Assembly: GCF_024362695.1 (NCBI RefSeq) | Contig: NC_065414.1 | Span: 7,519,501 to 7,583,500, forward strand | DNA length: 64,000 nucleotides | Source of the DNA: Pectinophora gossypiella | Taxonomy: Eukaryota; Arthropoda; Insecta; Lepidoptera; Gelechiidae | Direction: 5' to 3' | Shown here: positions 12,601 to 21,614 of the stretch, piece by piece | Layout: every line of letters begins with the position of its first letter | How positions within the stretch are numbered: the first letter of the stretch is position 1 | Translations under genes and position numbers: made by a program | Notes under the pieces: model-generated | What the model saw: only the letters and a program-made list of their open reading frames with translations | Databases searched by the model: none | Told to the model about the DNA's origin: nothing

Positions 12601-12815
12601 AACACTAGCTTTTGCCCGCGACTTCCGCGTCCGCGTGGAAGGATTTTTCCCGCTAATTCCCATTCCCGTGGGAATTTCGGTAATTCCTTTCTTAGTGCAC
12701 CTCTACGGTCCCTAAGCTACGTTCCTTCCAAATTTCAAGTGCCTACGTTTAGCCGTTTAGGCTGTGCGTTGATATGTCAGTCAGTCAGTTTCTCCTTTTA
12801 TATATTTAGATACCC
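12601..12815. mobile_element. Interspersed repeat, ACTAGCTTTTGCCCGCGAC family
   Basis: The segment AACACTAGCTTTTGCCCGCG, TCCGCGTGGAAGG, CCAAATTTCAAGTGCC and CCGTTTAGGCTGTGCGTTGA ending TCAGTCAGTCAGTTTCTCC is a pattern met very widely in Lepidoptera, probably a non-LTR 3' end. Its class is not certain. Confidence 0.6.
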
Positions 12816-12885
12816 TTTATGGACAAGGTAGGAAGAGTCACAAGTAATCAGAGGACAACTTGATACAAAGTCTAACAAAAGATCT

Positions 12886-13104
12886 ACCGCCTTACTACAA
12901 AACGAGGACTAAAGATAATACCAGGTTTTAAATATAATCTGCGCAACGAAATAAGTCCCGCAACCGCGATACTAGTATCTCAGATTCCGCATAGAACTAT
13001 GACTTGTCAATTTCGTTCCCTTAAAATCCGAGGACTTGTTTCGTGGCGCAGACTATATTTTAAATCTGTTATTATATTTAGTCTTCGTTTTATAGTAAGG
13101 TGGT
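12886..13104. mobile_element. Fold-back MITE with ~75-bp inverted arms
   Basis: Left arm 12886-12962 (ACCGCCTTACTACAAAACGA...) pairs with right arm 13029-13104 (...CGTTTTATAGTAAGGTGGT) with about 20% mismatch. The centre holds ATTCCGCATAGAA. A LINE 3' tail begins at once at 13105. Confidence 0.75.
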
Positions 13105-13150
13105 CATCATCACTAATTTAAGAGCCACGCTCTTGTCGTGTTGTTGTTTT
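13105..13150 (-). mobile_element. LINE 3' end fragment
   Basis: CATCATCACTAATTTAAGAG with CCACGCTCTTGTCG matches the end of the LINE tail at 18873 and 25205; only about 45 bases remain. Confidence 0.6.
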
Positions 13151-13504
13151 AGGGAAAAATAGAGCAATGGTTTCCTTCTTGCCTTCCGTCCCGCATAGAT
13201 AACTCTGTCTGACGTGAGTAGGAAGGCTTCCAGACTAGTCTATTTCAAAGCCGTACTAGGACTTCTGCCGAGTAAGGCGGTGATACTTACGAAATACTAC
13301 GAAACTAGTCAAAGCTGTGCATCTTTTTGTTACTTTGTCATCTTAACTTTCTGTTCAAGCTTTACTCAGAGACCGGTCCACCCAACCTATGCTTATATCA
13401 ACCACCCACAGTATCAGTGAAAGTATGCCAGAGTATGGTACAATACCTCTTACTCATACCATTCAATGAGCTTCGACACTAGAGACGCAGCGCAGGTCTA
13501 AAGT

Positions 13505-13640
13505 ACATACATACATAAGATCACGCCTATTTCCTGTTGGGGTAGGTAGAGTCCACGGAATACCACTTAGTACGATCCTGACATATTACTTTCGCGTCTT
13601 CCACTTCCACATCATCAAAGACTTCACGCATGCACGCCGT
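13505..13640 (-). mobile_element. LINE 3' end, (CATA)n tail family
   Basis: CATACATACATAAGATCACGCC, GGGGTAGGTAGAGTCCACGG and GATCCTGACATATTACTTTCGC match the family in reverse. Confidence 0.7.
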
Positions 13641-14072
13641 TTAGAGTAGGTCTAAAGTGGAATGAAAGTAACCTTTTAAGCTGACCCAAAAATAGCTAAA
13701 TGGTATGTAAAGTATTTAAGGTTATACATAAATGCTTAGTTGCTCTAAACTTTAAAAAATCCATAAGGTATTGTCTTTTGCTATTAAAATATGCTCACAT
13801 TTGCTCTTAATAAGAAAACAAGGACGAAATATTTTTAAGCCTATATTTTTTTACAGTTGATCGGCGTTGTTTTTCCCTTATAAAAGATCTGACCTACCCC
13901 TATGAACGTTTAAATAATTACCAATCTATTCAACGCCAGTAACGTAATATCTATGCTTTGTCTTATAAAAATTATCCCACCATAAAAATAATTCACATGT
14001 TCACAACACAAGTAATAATAATTGGCCCAACTCTGCGACCTTTCAAGAACGCCAAGTTGTAGTGTTGAGAAA

Positions 14073-14091
14073 GAATGACTCATTGAGTCAT
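14073..14091. promoter_or_regulatory. Palindromic AP-1 pair
   Basis: AATGACTCATTGAGTCATT is a 19-base palindrome with an unpaired centre, made of TGACTCA (14076-14082) and TGAGTCA (14084-14090), both perfect AP-1/bZIP sites. Function is inferred from the motif only. Confidence 0.35.
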
Positions 14092-14466
14092 TCACCTGGT
14101 GATGGTATCTTTTTGCTAGTGTTGTCAAGGAAGTAGGTACTAAAATTGTTACGGATAATTAAGTTTTTATTTTGAGGAAGACAATTAGTAAATTTGTTTT
14201 GTTGAGTGATGAATGATTGTTATTAAGTTTAGTTTTTCTTTGTAAAGTAGGTACACTACACACAGAAATATTTTTTCAAAAAAAAAAAAAACAATTAACC
14301 TATTTTTACCAAGAAAACGTAAAGGTTTCACATTTTTGAAGGTCTTATTTTGTCTGCCTAGCCATCGTGGTGTCATAAAAATGCACAGCATTGCTGCCAA
14401 ATCTTAAAATCCATCGAAACAATTAGAAGTAAATCTTATTCAGTTTTCCTTTTCTGTTAAGTATTT

Positions 14467-14763
14467 TCATCATCTCCTTAGCATTATTCCGTTTTTCACA
14501 GGATCTGTTTACCTAACCTGAAAATTTGTCAGGACCCGTTTTTTACAGAAGCGACTGCCTGTCTGCGAAAATGCGTTTCTCGGGAATGTTGGTTTCCTCA
14601 AGATGCTTTTCTTCACCTCTGAGCACGTGATAATCATTTATGATCCAAACATGAATTCCAAAACAAATTCGACAATAATTGGTTTTTAGGCCTGAGCTGG
14701 ATTCGAACCTGCGACCTCAAAGTGAGAGGCAAGCGTTCTACCGACTGCTCTACCACGGTTTCC
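14467..14763 (-). mobile_element. tRNA-derived SINE, family 1
   Basis: Full-length copy in reverse: CATCATCTCC...TAGC end at 14467, body with ACCTAACCTG and GATCCAAACATGAATTCC, and the head with GGATTCGAACCTGCGACCTC and CTACCACGG at 14760. Confidence 0.85.
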
Positions 14764-14999
14764 ATTATTCTTCTTTTTTCCTATTAAGTATATATTTTTC
14801 GGATATATTGACTAAAGTTTCGGATACACGATCTCCTAACATCCTTATACTGACCGCTTAACGAACTCGGTCACTCGTTCACATGGCCTGTATCCTTTTT
14901 AAGTTTCATGAGTCACAGTTTAAGTACATTAATGTTTACCTTACTAATGACATAAGTATGTCCTGTGACGCTGATGTGATGCAAATTAATTGATTCATT

Positions 15000-15655
15000 C
15001 CAACTTCCACGGAAGATGAGGTCATGTAGGGTACAAACCTCAAAATTCAAGAAGCATATTGTGAATGTCGGTGACTTAGTTGTGCAAGCACGTATGTGAA
15101 TTCCTGTGCGTACGCTCGGATGGGATACGCTAAATTGGTGTGGATTTCCGAATATTATGACTAGTATGGAAAGAATTTGTTAATTGTACTTTTTACTAGT
15201 AGGTACATTTTCTTTACGATGTTGTAACACACAAAAAAAAAAGACTTATGTATGGAGTGTCTGGAATATAGAACTAGGTAGGTATATCAGCGTCGGCCGT
15301 TACTCCGACGAGTACGTCCTTTGTAAAAGAAACTAAGTACTCACGCATAACCGAACTTTTTTTCCATTAAAAATGCACGGGTTTTATATGATTAAATAGT
15401 AGGTATTGTGACTCTTCTGGATATTGCCTCTACTGCATTGTACGGACTCATTAATCTTTAATTTTCGCCTTTACATTTTAGTTACAAAAAGGTCGTATCT
15501 CTGTAGTTAGGTTTACACATAGAAGAACGTAGGTATATTGACCAAATTGCCGAAGTCCTTAAAAAAGGAGGAAGATGTACTCCGGCGTGCGTGTATGAAA
15601 CGAATGATGGATGTAAAGGAAGTCAGAACGTCAGGTTCATAGCAACTTGATTTTT
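15000..15655. other. Noncoding
   Basis: No open frame or repeat was recognised. A short A run lies near 15232. Confidence 0.45.
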
Positions 15656-15710
15656 TCATAGTCTGCGCTTACCCCGGTGGGAAATAGACGTAACTTTATG
15701 TATGTATGTA
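15656..15710 (+). mobile_element. LINE 3' end fragment, (CATA)n tail family
   Basis: CATAGTCTGCGCTTACCCCGG, GGAAATAGACGTAAC and TTATGTATGTATGTA form a sense copy of the terminal block. Confidence 0.65.
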
Positions 15711-15719
15711 GTAACTGTG

Positions 15720-15945
15720 TGACCGAAGTTATGTCGCTATCAACCCACTGGGGTCGATTCATTCTTTCAAATATTCTTTCTCTCAGACGACGCCCTAAGC
15801 CGAGGTTCGCGCCCAACTAGGCACCCTCAGGCCTGTTGTCTTAAATTTTATACCGGGTGAGAGCCCTCAGTGCTTTCCATTTGTCCGGCCAAGTAGTTAG
15901 TGCCATCTGCGGCAAATCTGTAATAAGTTACGTCAAAAAAAAAGA
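15720..15945 (-). repeat. Interspersed repeat, partial copy of the 51010 family
   Basis: CGCTATCAACCCACTGGGGTCG, ACGACGCCCTAAGCCGAGG, CCCAACTAGGCACCCTCAGG and GTGCCATCTGCGGCAAATCT match the family in reverse. Confidence 0.7.
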
Positions 15946-16845
15946 CCGAAGTTATGCGGGTAAGTGCAAAGAAAATATTTTTGTCAGTGTTTAATTTAAC
16001 TTAAAACTCCCGTGTTACAGTGGTTACAGTAATTACATAACCAAAGGTTTTATGCGCCAAATTATCTTTTTAACTTTCGTTTTGCAGGTGATGCTATTAA
16101 CTCACTTTATGAGGTTTTCGTATTTGCGTTGTGGTCGGTTGCCGTCCCTGACCTTTCTGACTCACCGTTACGTCAAAGCAAATCGCGAATAATTTTGTTA
16201 CCAAAATAGCTACCATTGTACCCGTTAAAAGGAACAGTGTCAGATGCTATACAATTCGCACACTTTTTCATTTTAATGAAAGAAAAATGTTTTTAAAATT
16301 TTTAGGATGCCACATAATAAAATTACATTTACTCATAAAATAAAACTAAAAATATATATAAAAAAACCATATATTATGTATTAAACAATTACTCAGGCAC
16401 TTTAACACTTAGGTACAAGGATAGAACGTCTAATGACGTTCCGATTCCAAGGTGTCATATTACCTATTATGAACCATCGATGACCCATGATCTCTGTCCG
16501 TGAAAGGGTAAAAAGCGATACATTCTTATTTATTGTTTTCCACTATTTTATTCTTGTCGGTCATGTTTTATTAGGTGTATGATTTGATTTAACCACGACG
16601 CTGGTGTGTTACGAATTACTAAAATATCTCCTACATATGCCTATAAATCCTTTTGAATACCTAACTAATCTGTAATCGACAGTTTATTAATAGCAAAGTT
16701 ATTAGATTGAATAGCCACTGAACACGTGTAGATGAATCGTTTCCATTCATATTCTCTGCCATTGAGGGCTTCAATAATGTTTAGAATTCTAATCAAACAA
16801 TTACAATACTATAAGTCATTCCTATTAATCATCAGGTGATAAAAC
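15946..16845. other. Noncoding
   Basis: A TGACTCA site at 16158 is followed by CCG, like the sites at 24558 and 27548. Nothing else recognised. Confidence 0.45.
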
Positions 16846-16849
16846 AATC

Positions 16850-16995
16850 GATGGCAACGTTGATCCTTGATGAGTCAGGAGTGAGTGAGTCAGTCAGACA
16901 TCCCTAAGCCAGTGGCTAGTGGTCAGTGACCAAAAAGGACACGTCATAATACATTGTGGTCCTCTGGGTTAATGGAGGGTGTGTCATTGCTTGGA
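16850..16995 (+). promoter_or_regulatory. Duplicated bZIP-site module, copy A
   Basis: TGAGTCA at 16871 and 16886, CATCCCTAA, GGACACGTCATA at 16937 and GGTGTGTCATT at 16979, in the same order as copy B about 820 bases downstream. Intervening bases have diverged. Could be a duplicated enhancer or two old repeat copies. Confidence 0.4.
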
Positions 16996-17294
16996 AATCC
17001 TGATGTTGTACTTATGAAATAGGTCGTGATGCAAAGTTGCCTTTAAATTGCAAAGACAATGAGAATCACTAGGACAATGGAGTTCGATTGATCAGCATAT
17101 TGAAGATGTAATTTATAATATTGCTTTTATTACACTGGTTTACTGTTACACATCTTCTTACCAGTTCTTAAGTCAAGTCACAACGAATTATTGTTTTATT
17201 TATATTTAAATTTACCAAAATGCTTACGCTAAATAAATTAAAAAAAAAGAAAAAAAACGCTACTATACCTATGTCATTGTACATTCTTGTTTCA

Positions 17295-17527
17295 TACAGG
17301 GTGTTAGTGACATCGTTACGAAAACTTTGAAGGATGATTCAGGCCATTATTCCGAGTTAATATCAAGCGGAATTTTCCATCGTAAAAGTATAGAATTGAA
17401 AATAATTAAAAAAAAAACACAAAAAAGTCGTGAATTTTGCGACGACAAATTCCACTTGATATTAACTCAGAGTAATGGTCTGAATCATGTCCCTCAGTAT
17501 TCGTTACGATGTCACTAACATCCTGTA
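17295..17527. mobile_element. Fold-back (long terminal inverted repeat) element, single unit
   Basis: TACAGGGTGTTAGTGACATCG at the left end is mirrored by CGATGTCACTAACATCCTGTA at the right. The pairing extends inward about 85 bases on each side with few mismatches. A possible TA flank lies at the right. No coding capacity: the frame 17327-17518 is the repeat itself. Confidence 0.85.
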
Positions 17528-17674
17528 TAATAATTACCTACAAAAAAAAATATTAAAGAAATCTCCTTACCGTTAAAGCTTTTGTACTTCCTATCTGAAA
17601 CAAAAGAAGCAAATTCAATCAAGTTAAATAAAAAAAGTACTTATCTATTGAATAATAACCCCATCGAATCAGGA

Positions 17675-17800
17675 AACATCAATAGCTGATCCAAGTGAGT
17701 CAGAGCAGTGAGTCAGCCATTGCATCCCTAACGGTTAAGTTATTAAGTGAATGGACACGTCATAGTTTAAATTTAACTTCCAGGGGTGTGTCATTCCAAA
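17675..17800 (+). promoter_or_regulatory. Duplicated bZIP-site module, copy B
   Basis: TGAGTCA at 17696 and 17709, CATCCCTAA, GGACACGTCATA at 17753 and GGTGTGTCATT at 17785. The shared blocks are colinear with copy A, with spacing 57 rather than 66 bases between the first TGAGTCA and GGACACG. Confidence 0.4.
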
Positions 17801-17967
17801 ATTGTCGTGTAATACTTACGTAACATCCGACGTCCTTCATTATTGTCTAGACATACTGTTTTTAAACGGAATTCCTATCAATGGAACTGATTGATAATAT
17901 TTATGTAATGAATCACTGTCTGCTACTGCGGTTTTAAGGATTTTCGAAGTCTAGTCACGTTAATCTA

Positions 17968-18175
17968 CATATACATACATAAACCCATGCCTATTTCCCA
18001 CTGGGGTAAGCAGAGACTATGGAATTCCATTTTCTCCGATCCTGACATACTTCTCTTGCTTCCTCCACATTCATCAATTGTTTTACGCACGCCGGTTCAG
18101 AGTAGATCATACTGAACCTTCTCTAAGGACATCTCCATTCTAGGTCTCCTTCTGCCAGCCCTATCATCAACCATC
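17968..18175 (-). mobile_element. LINE 3' end, (CATA)n tail family, longest copy
   Basis: CATACATACATAAACCCATGCC, CTGGGGTAAGCAGAGACTATGG and GATCCTGACATACTTCTCTTGC, continuing to CATTCTAGGTCTCCTTCTGCC. Confidence 0.7.
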
Positions 18176-18439
18176 GCTTTATATACTGCTTTCGTAATCC
18201 TATTATTTTTCATCCACGTACGTACGTTATTCTAATGTAATATAATCTCATTTAGTCGTTATTTTTGAACGTGCTCCTCTTCCTCAAGTTTGAATATGCC
18301 AATTTACTTATTCGATTTTTTTTCTAACGAATGTAGAGACCGACAACACGTCATAACATAGCATCAGGCCTAACCTGTAGAAATAATGCACCCATTTCTC
18401 GCCAGCTATGTTTACACCTCATGGCAGGGTGAGCCTATT

Positions 18440-18545
18440 GTCATTAAACGGGCACAAATGCTGGAAATCACATGATATCAATTATCTATGATCAAAATAT
18501 GAATTCTCAATATCTATGATCCAAATATGAATTCAAACTCACAAA
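18440..18545 (-). mobile_element. Fragment of SINE family 1 with internal duplication
   Basis: Two tandem copies of a CAATATCTATGATCCAAATATGAATTC-type unit (about 18480-18532) match the ATGATCCAAACATGAATTCC body block of the family in reverse. No head or tail is preserved. Confidence 0.4.
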
Positions 18546-18872
18546 GTCAGCTTAAAGCGGGCTTTACACTGAACCGTGACACCGTGACGCATAATGAGAG
18601 ACTTGTTATTGTGATGAAGCTAACGAATAATTCAATTCAATCGTAATCGTAATTTTTAATCGTATCCTATATGCTTATTTCTAGAACAACTATGGGCCCA
18701 TATATTTCAACTAGAATTGAATATTTGGGTTGAACGAAAAATCGTATGAAATCATCCTTATAATTAGGTAACAAAATATGTCTATGTGAAAGTTCTTCTT
18801 GAATTATTTACAGCTTGAGCAGAATAATTACCAAATCTATAAATTCTCTTCTTCAAAGTAGTAGTGTTCAGT

Positions 18873-19090
18873 CCAATAATTTAAGAGCCACGCTCTTGTC
18901 GGTGTGGCATTCTCCATTCTTGTCTATCAAAGACCAATTCCTTCACCTCCTTATAAGACAAGACGTTCGCCTTCTCTTTAATCTGTTCCATGTAAGCTCT
19001 TCTTGGTCTTTCCCTTCCTCTCTTTCCTTGTAGCTTCCCTTCTATGATGTTTTTAATAAATTCGTCGTATCTTATTAAATGTCTAGTAGA
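18873..19090 (-). mobile_element. LINE 3' end, C-terminal coding tail
   Basis: The - strand codes for GKRGRERPRRAYMEQIKE, KEVKELVFDRQEWRM and HRQERGS before the stop. About 85% identical to 25026-25205, with some 30 more upstream codons (RHLIRYDEF...). Confidence 0.8.
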
Positions 19091-19535
19091 CAGAGTTAAA
19101 ATAATTTAAGTCTAATTGTGTTCCGCATAGAATCAAGACCAATAAAATGATAATATGTTACGTATTATTATGAATGTTTGTTTCAAGTGCCTCTTTAATC
19201 AGAAGGTCAAATCTTTGACGCAAGAGAAGTTATCTCCAATAATGAATATTCTTCTATTGAAGACAAACAATGTGCTTATTAAAATCTGAAGATGCGTCAT
19301 ATAAAATTTTGACTTCCCATGACCGTATGACGTCATAATGACGCCGTCGGCTACCGTCAAATGGTTGTGCTTTTTATTAACGCAATCATAACACAGCCTT
19401 ATAGTTATGGCAACTGACGTCATTGCCGGAGTCTATTAATAGATTTATTTGAGAAAAGCCTTCGTAGGCATGTTATGGCCTATTAAAGACGTAATAAAAA
19501 ATCCCTACATAATTACATCTTTTTAAATACACAAC
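19091..19535. other. Noncoding
   Basis: The frame 19199-19423 on the - strand has no recognised similarity. Several GACGTCA-type strings (about 19325-19425) lie in it. Confidence 0.4.
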
Positions 19536-19722
19536 ATACATAACCAGCATATATACGTCTCACTGCTGGGCGCAGGCCTCCCCTCAATCAACCGGAGGGG
19601 GTAACAGCCTTCGGAGGGCACGTTAAGGCGTTGGTCCCGGCTATTAGCCGTAAAAACACCTCTACCAATCCGCAGTGGAGCAGCGTGGTGGAGTATGCTC
19701 CATACCCCCTCCGGTTGATCTT
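19536..19722. mobile_element. SINE family 3 copy with internal inversion
   Basis: The left part, 19536-19604, reads as the family 3' end on the - strand. At 19605 the sequence flips to + orientation (CTTCGGAGGGCACGTTAAGG onwards). As a result ATCAACCGGAGGGGG (19589-) and CCCCCTCCGGTTGAT (19706-) form an inverted pair. Compare the uninterrupted copy at 40928-41110. Confidence 0.8.
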
Positions 19723-20056
19723 TTTAAATAACAGGTTATTATTAAAAGTTTTTTAACAAGTTATCGCTTGTACTTTAGAGAAATTATACGGGAGTGCGAG
19801 AGTCCTAGTGCACGTGTTCCCCTTTTCTGAAGTTCATAAACGATCGGTTCGTGTTTTATGATTTATTCGACTGTTTTTTTTTTCATATGCGTTTATAGAG
19901 ACGTAATTTTTTGTATGAGTGTACGGCAGTCTTCTTCTTTCGTGTGGGTTGTGAGGTGAAGTACCGACCACATCGACCCTAGTGTCAGAGTTACTATTGA
20001 GCCGCCAAATGCCTCTAACATGGCTCATGAAACGACTACTTACTTACATCAGGGTG

Positions 20057-20216
20057 TAGTAACCGGGGCCAACGGCTTAACGTGCCTTCCGAAGCACGGA
20101 TCATCGTACTTTCGGACAATCTGGTGATCAGCCAGTAATGTTCTAACCAAACTAGGGACCACAAAGTAATTTTTATGATATGTCCTCACCGGGAATCGAA
20201 CCACTGGACCACGGAG
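20057..20216 (-). mobile_element. tRNA-derived SINE, family 3, 3'-shortened
   Basis: On the - strand: head CCTCCGTGGTCCAGTGGTTCG with TCGATTCCCGGTGAGGACAT, then the GTCCCTAGTTTGGTTAGAAC block and the core GTGCTTCGGAAGGCACGTTA. The A and B boxes are brought close together, so part of the tRNA region seems deleted. The frame 20049-20330 here is not a gene. Confidence 0.75.
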
Positions 20217-20812
20217 GTTTTTGTGCGCCAGTAAGTAGATGTGTGTTGTGCGTGTATATCTTACCTCCCCCAAAAGAGGCAGAAAATATGTAAATAGTGT
20301 AAAGCTAGTCCTAATGTGACTCCCGTTCATAACTTATCCCAGGGTTCTGTAGAAACAGAAGTCAAAAATCATAAAACAAATAAAGTGTCATGGAGAAAAT
20401 AATTAGATTATTTATGTCCAAATGACTACGTTAATTAAGACATTAAGTCATAATTTTCAAGTTAGTATTATTCATTAGTACGGCATGTTAACCGACAAAC
20501 GCGTGACGCACAGTTTCTAAAAAATACACTTTTTGGGAACAATTTGTCATAACTTGCCCCTAACGTATCTGTGCACCGACGTGAACAATTATGGCGATAC
20601 ACCCTCAAATAGACTAATAAGTTATAAGAAACTAGCGAAAGCCATTGAAGCTACATTACATAGTATCATCATAAAGATCGCATGAAAGTAATAAGAAGAG
20701 TTGCCACAGTAGAAAACGTCATGGAGTGCATAGCGAGAAGAATAATGATGAGAAATAAATAATATAGATGATGATGATGAATAACGCTAAAGTGAAACAA
20801 TAATTATATAGG
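20217..20812. other. Noncoding
   Basis: A (GAT)n tract at about 20765-20782; nothing else recognised. Confidence 0.45.
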
Positions 20813-21137
20813 TACAAGGTGTTATTGACACCGTTAGTAAAACTTTGAGGGATGATTCGGCTCATAATTCTGAGTTGATATCAAGTGGAATTTTCTGTCG
20901 CAAAAGTATGGAATTAAAAAAACATTCAAATTTTCATGAAACTCAGAATTTATTATGGTCTGAATCCTTCCCCTCAGTATTCCTTACAGTGTCACTAACA
21001 ACCATACGTACTTGTATGGCTACGTATGCGTACTTGTACGACGTGTAAGTGACAACGTAACGAATATTGATGGGGATGATTCAGCTCATTATTCAGAGTT
21101 AATATCAAGTGAAATATTCCATCGCAAAAGTATATAA
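20813..21137. mobile_element. Fold-back element, dimer with truncated second unit
   Basis: Unit 1 (20813-21000) is a palindromic copy of the element at 17295. A linker (21001-21042, CATACGTACTTGTATGGCTA...) follows, then a second unit starts GTGTAAGTGACAACGTAACG and breaks off near 21137. The same linker is found in the dimer at 46057. Confidence 0.8.
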
Positions 21138-21208
21138 TCGCAAAAACAGGAACCAAAGTGGAGGTTATAAAGTTTATTCTTAAGACTACAAGATTGTTTA
21201 CTACTTAC

Positions 21209-21614
21209 ATAAAGAGAACTTAGAACTTAACAAGCTTTCTTTTGTACATATTGGCAAAAATAAGAGGAATAAGCATAAACCGAGTATCACTATAAATATG
21301 CTCCCGCTTCCACTTCCTAGCTTGGACAGCGACCCTCGACATAAAACGTGCGTGAAACGTCAAATACGGAACACCTGCGACACAGAATGAGTCATTACGT
21401 TCACATGAGTGAATCCAACCTTACGAGCCATATGTGACCCTGTGGAAAGGCAGGGAACACCAACATGACTCACATAGAAGCCATTACTAATAATGGGGTT
21501 GATACGATTGACAGCTTGTTTAAAGATAGTAAAGGCAGCTGAACCGACCAAACTTGATAGTATGACGCACACACTGACAGTGGAATTAAAATGTGAATCA
21601 AAATAAAATTGCAA
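21209..21614 (-). pseudogene. Unidentified coding remnant with poly(A) signal
   Basis: On the - strand, one frame is open from 21614 to 21360 and ends shortly after the segment THVNVMTHSVSQ. A second frame, overlapping it, is open from about 21420 to a TAA at about 21209 and codes for some 65 residues, including FHARFMSRVAVQ and MYKRKLVKF. A possible acceptor (TGTGTCGCAG) separates them at 21376. AATAAA follows about 40 bases after the second stop. This could be the last two segments of a real gene, a frameshifted retrocopy, or a transposon fragment. I do not recognise the protein. Confidence 0.27.
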
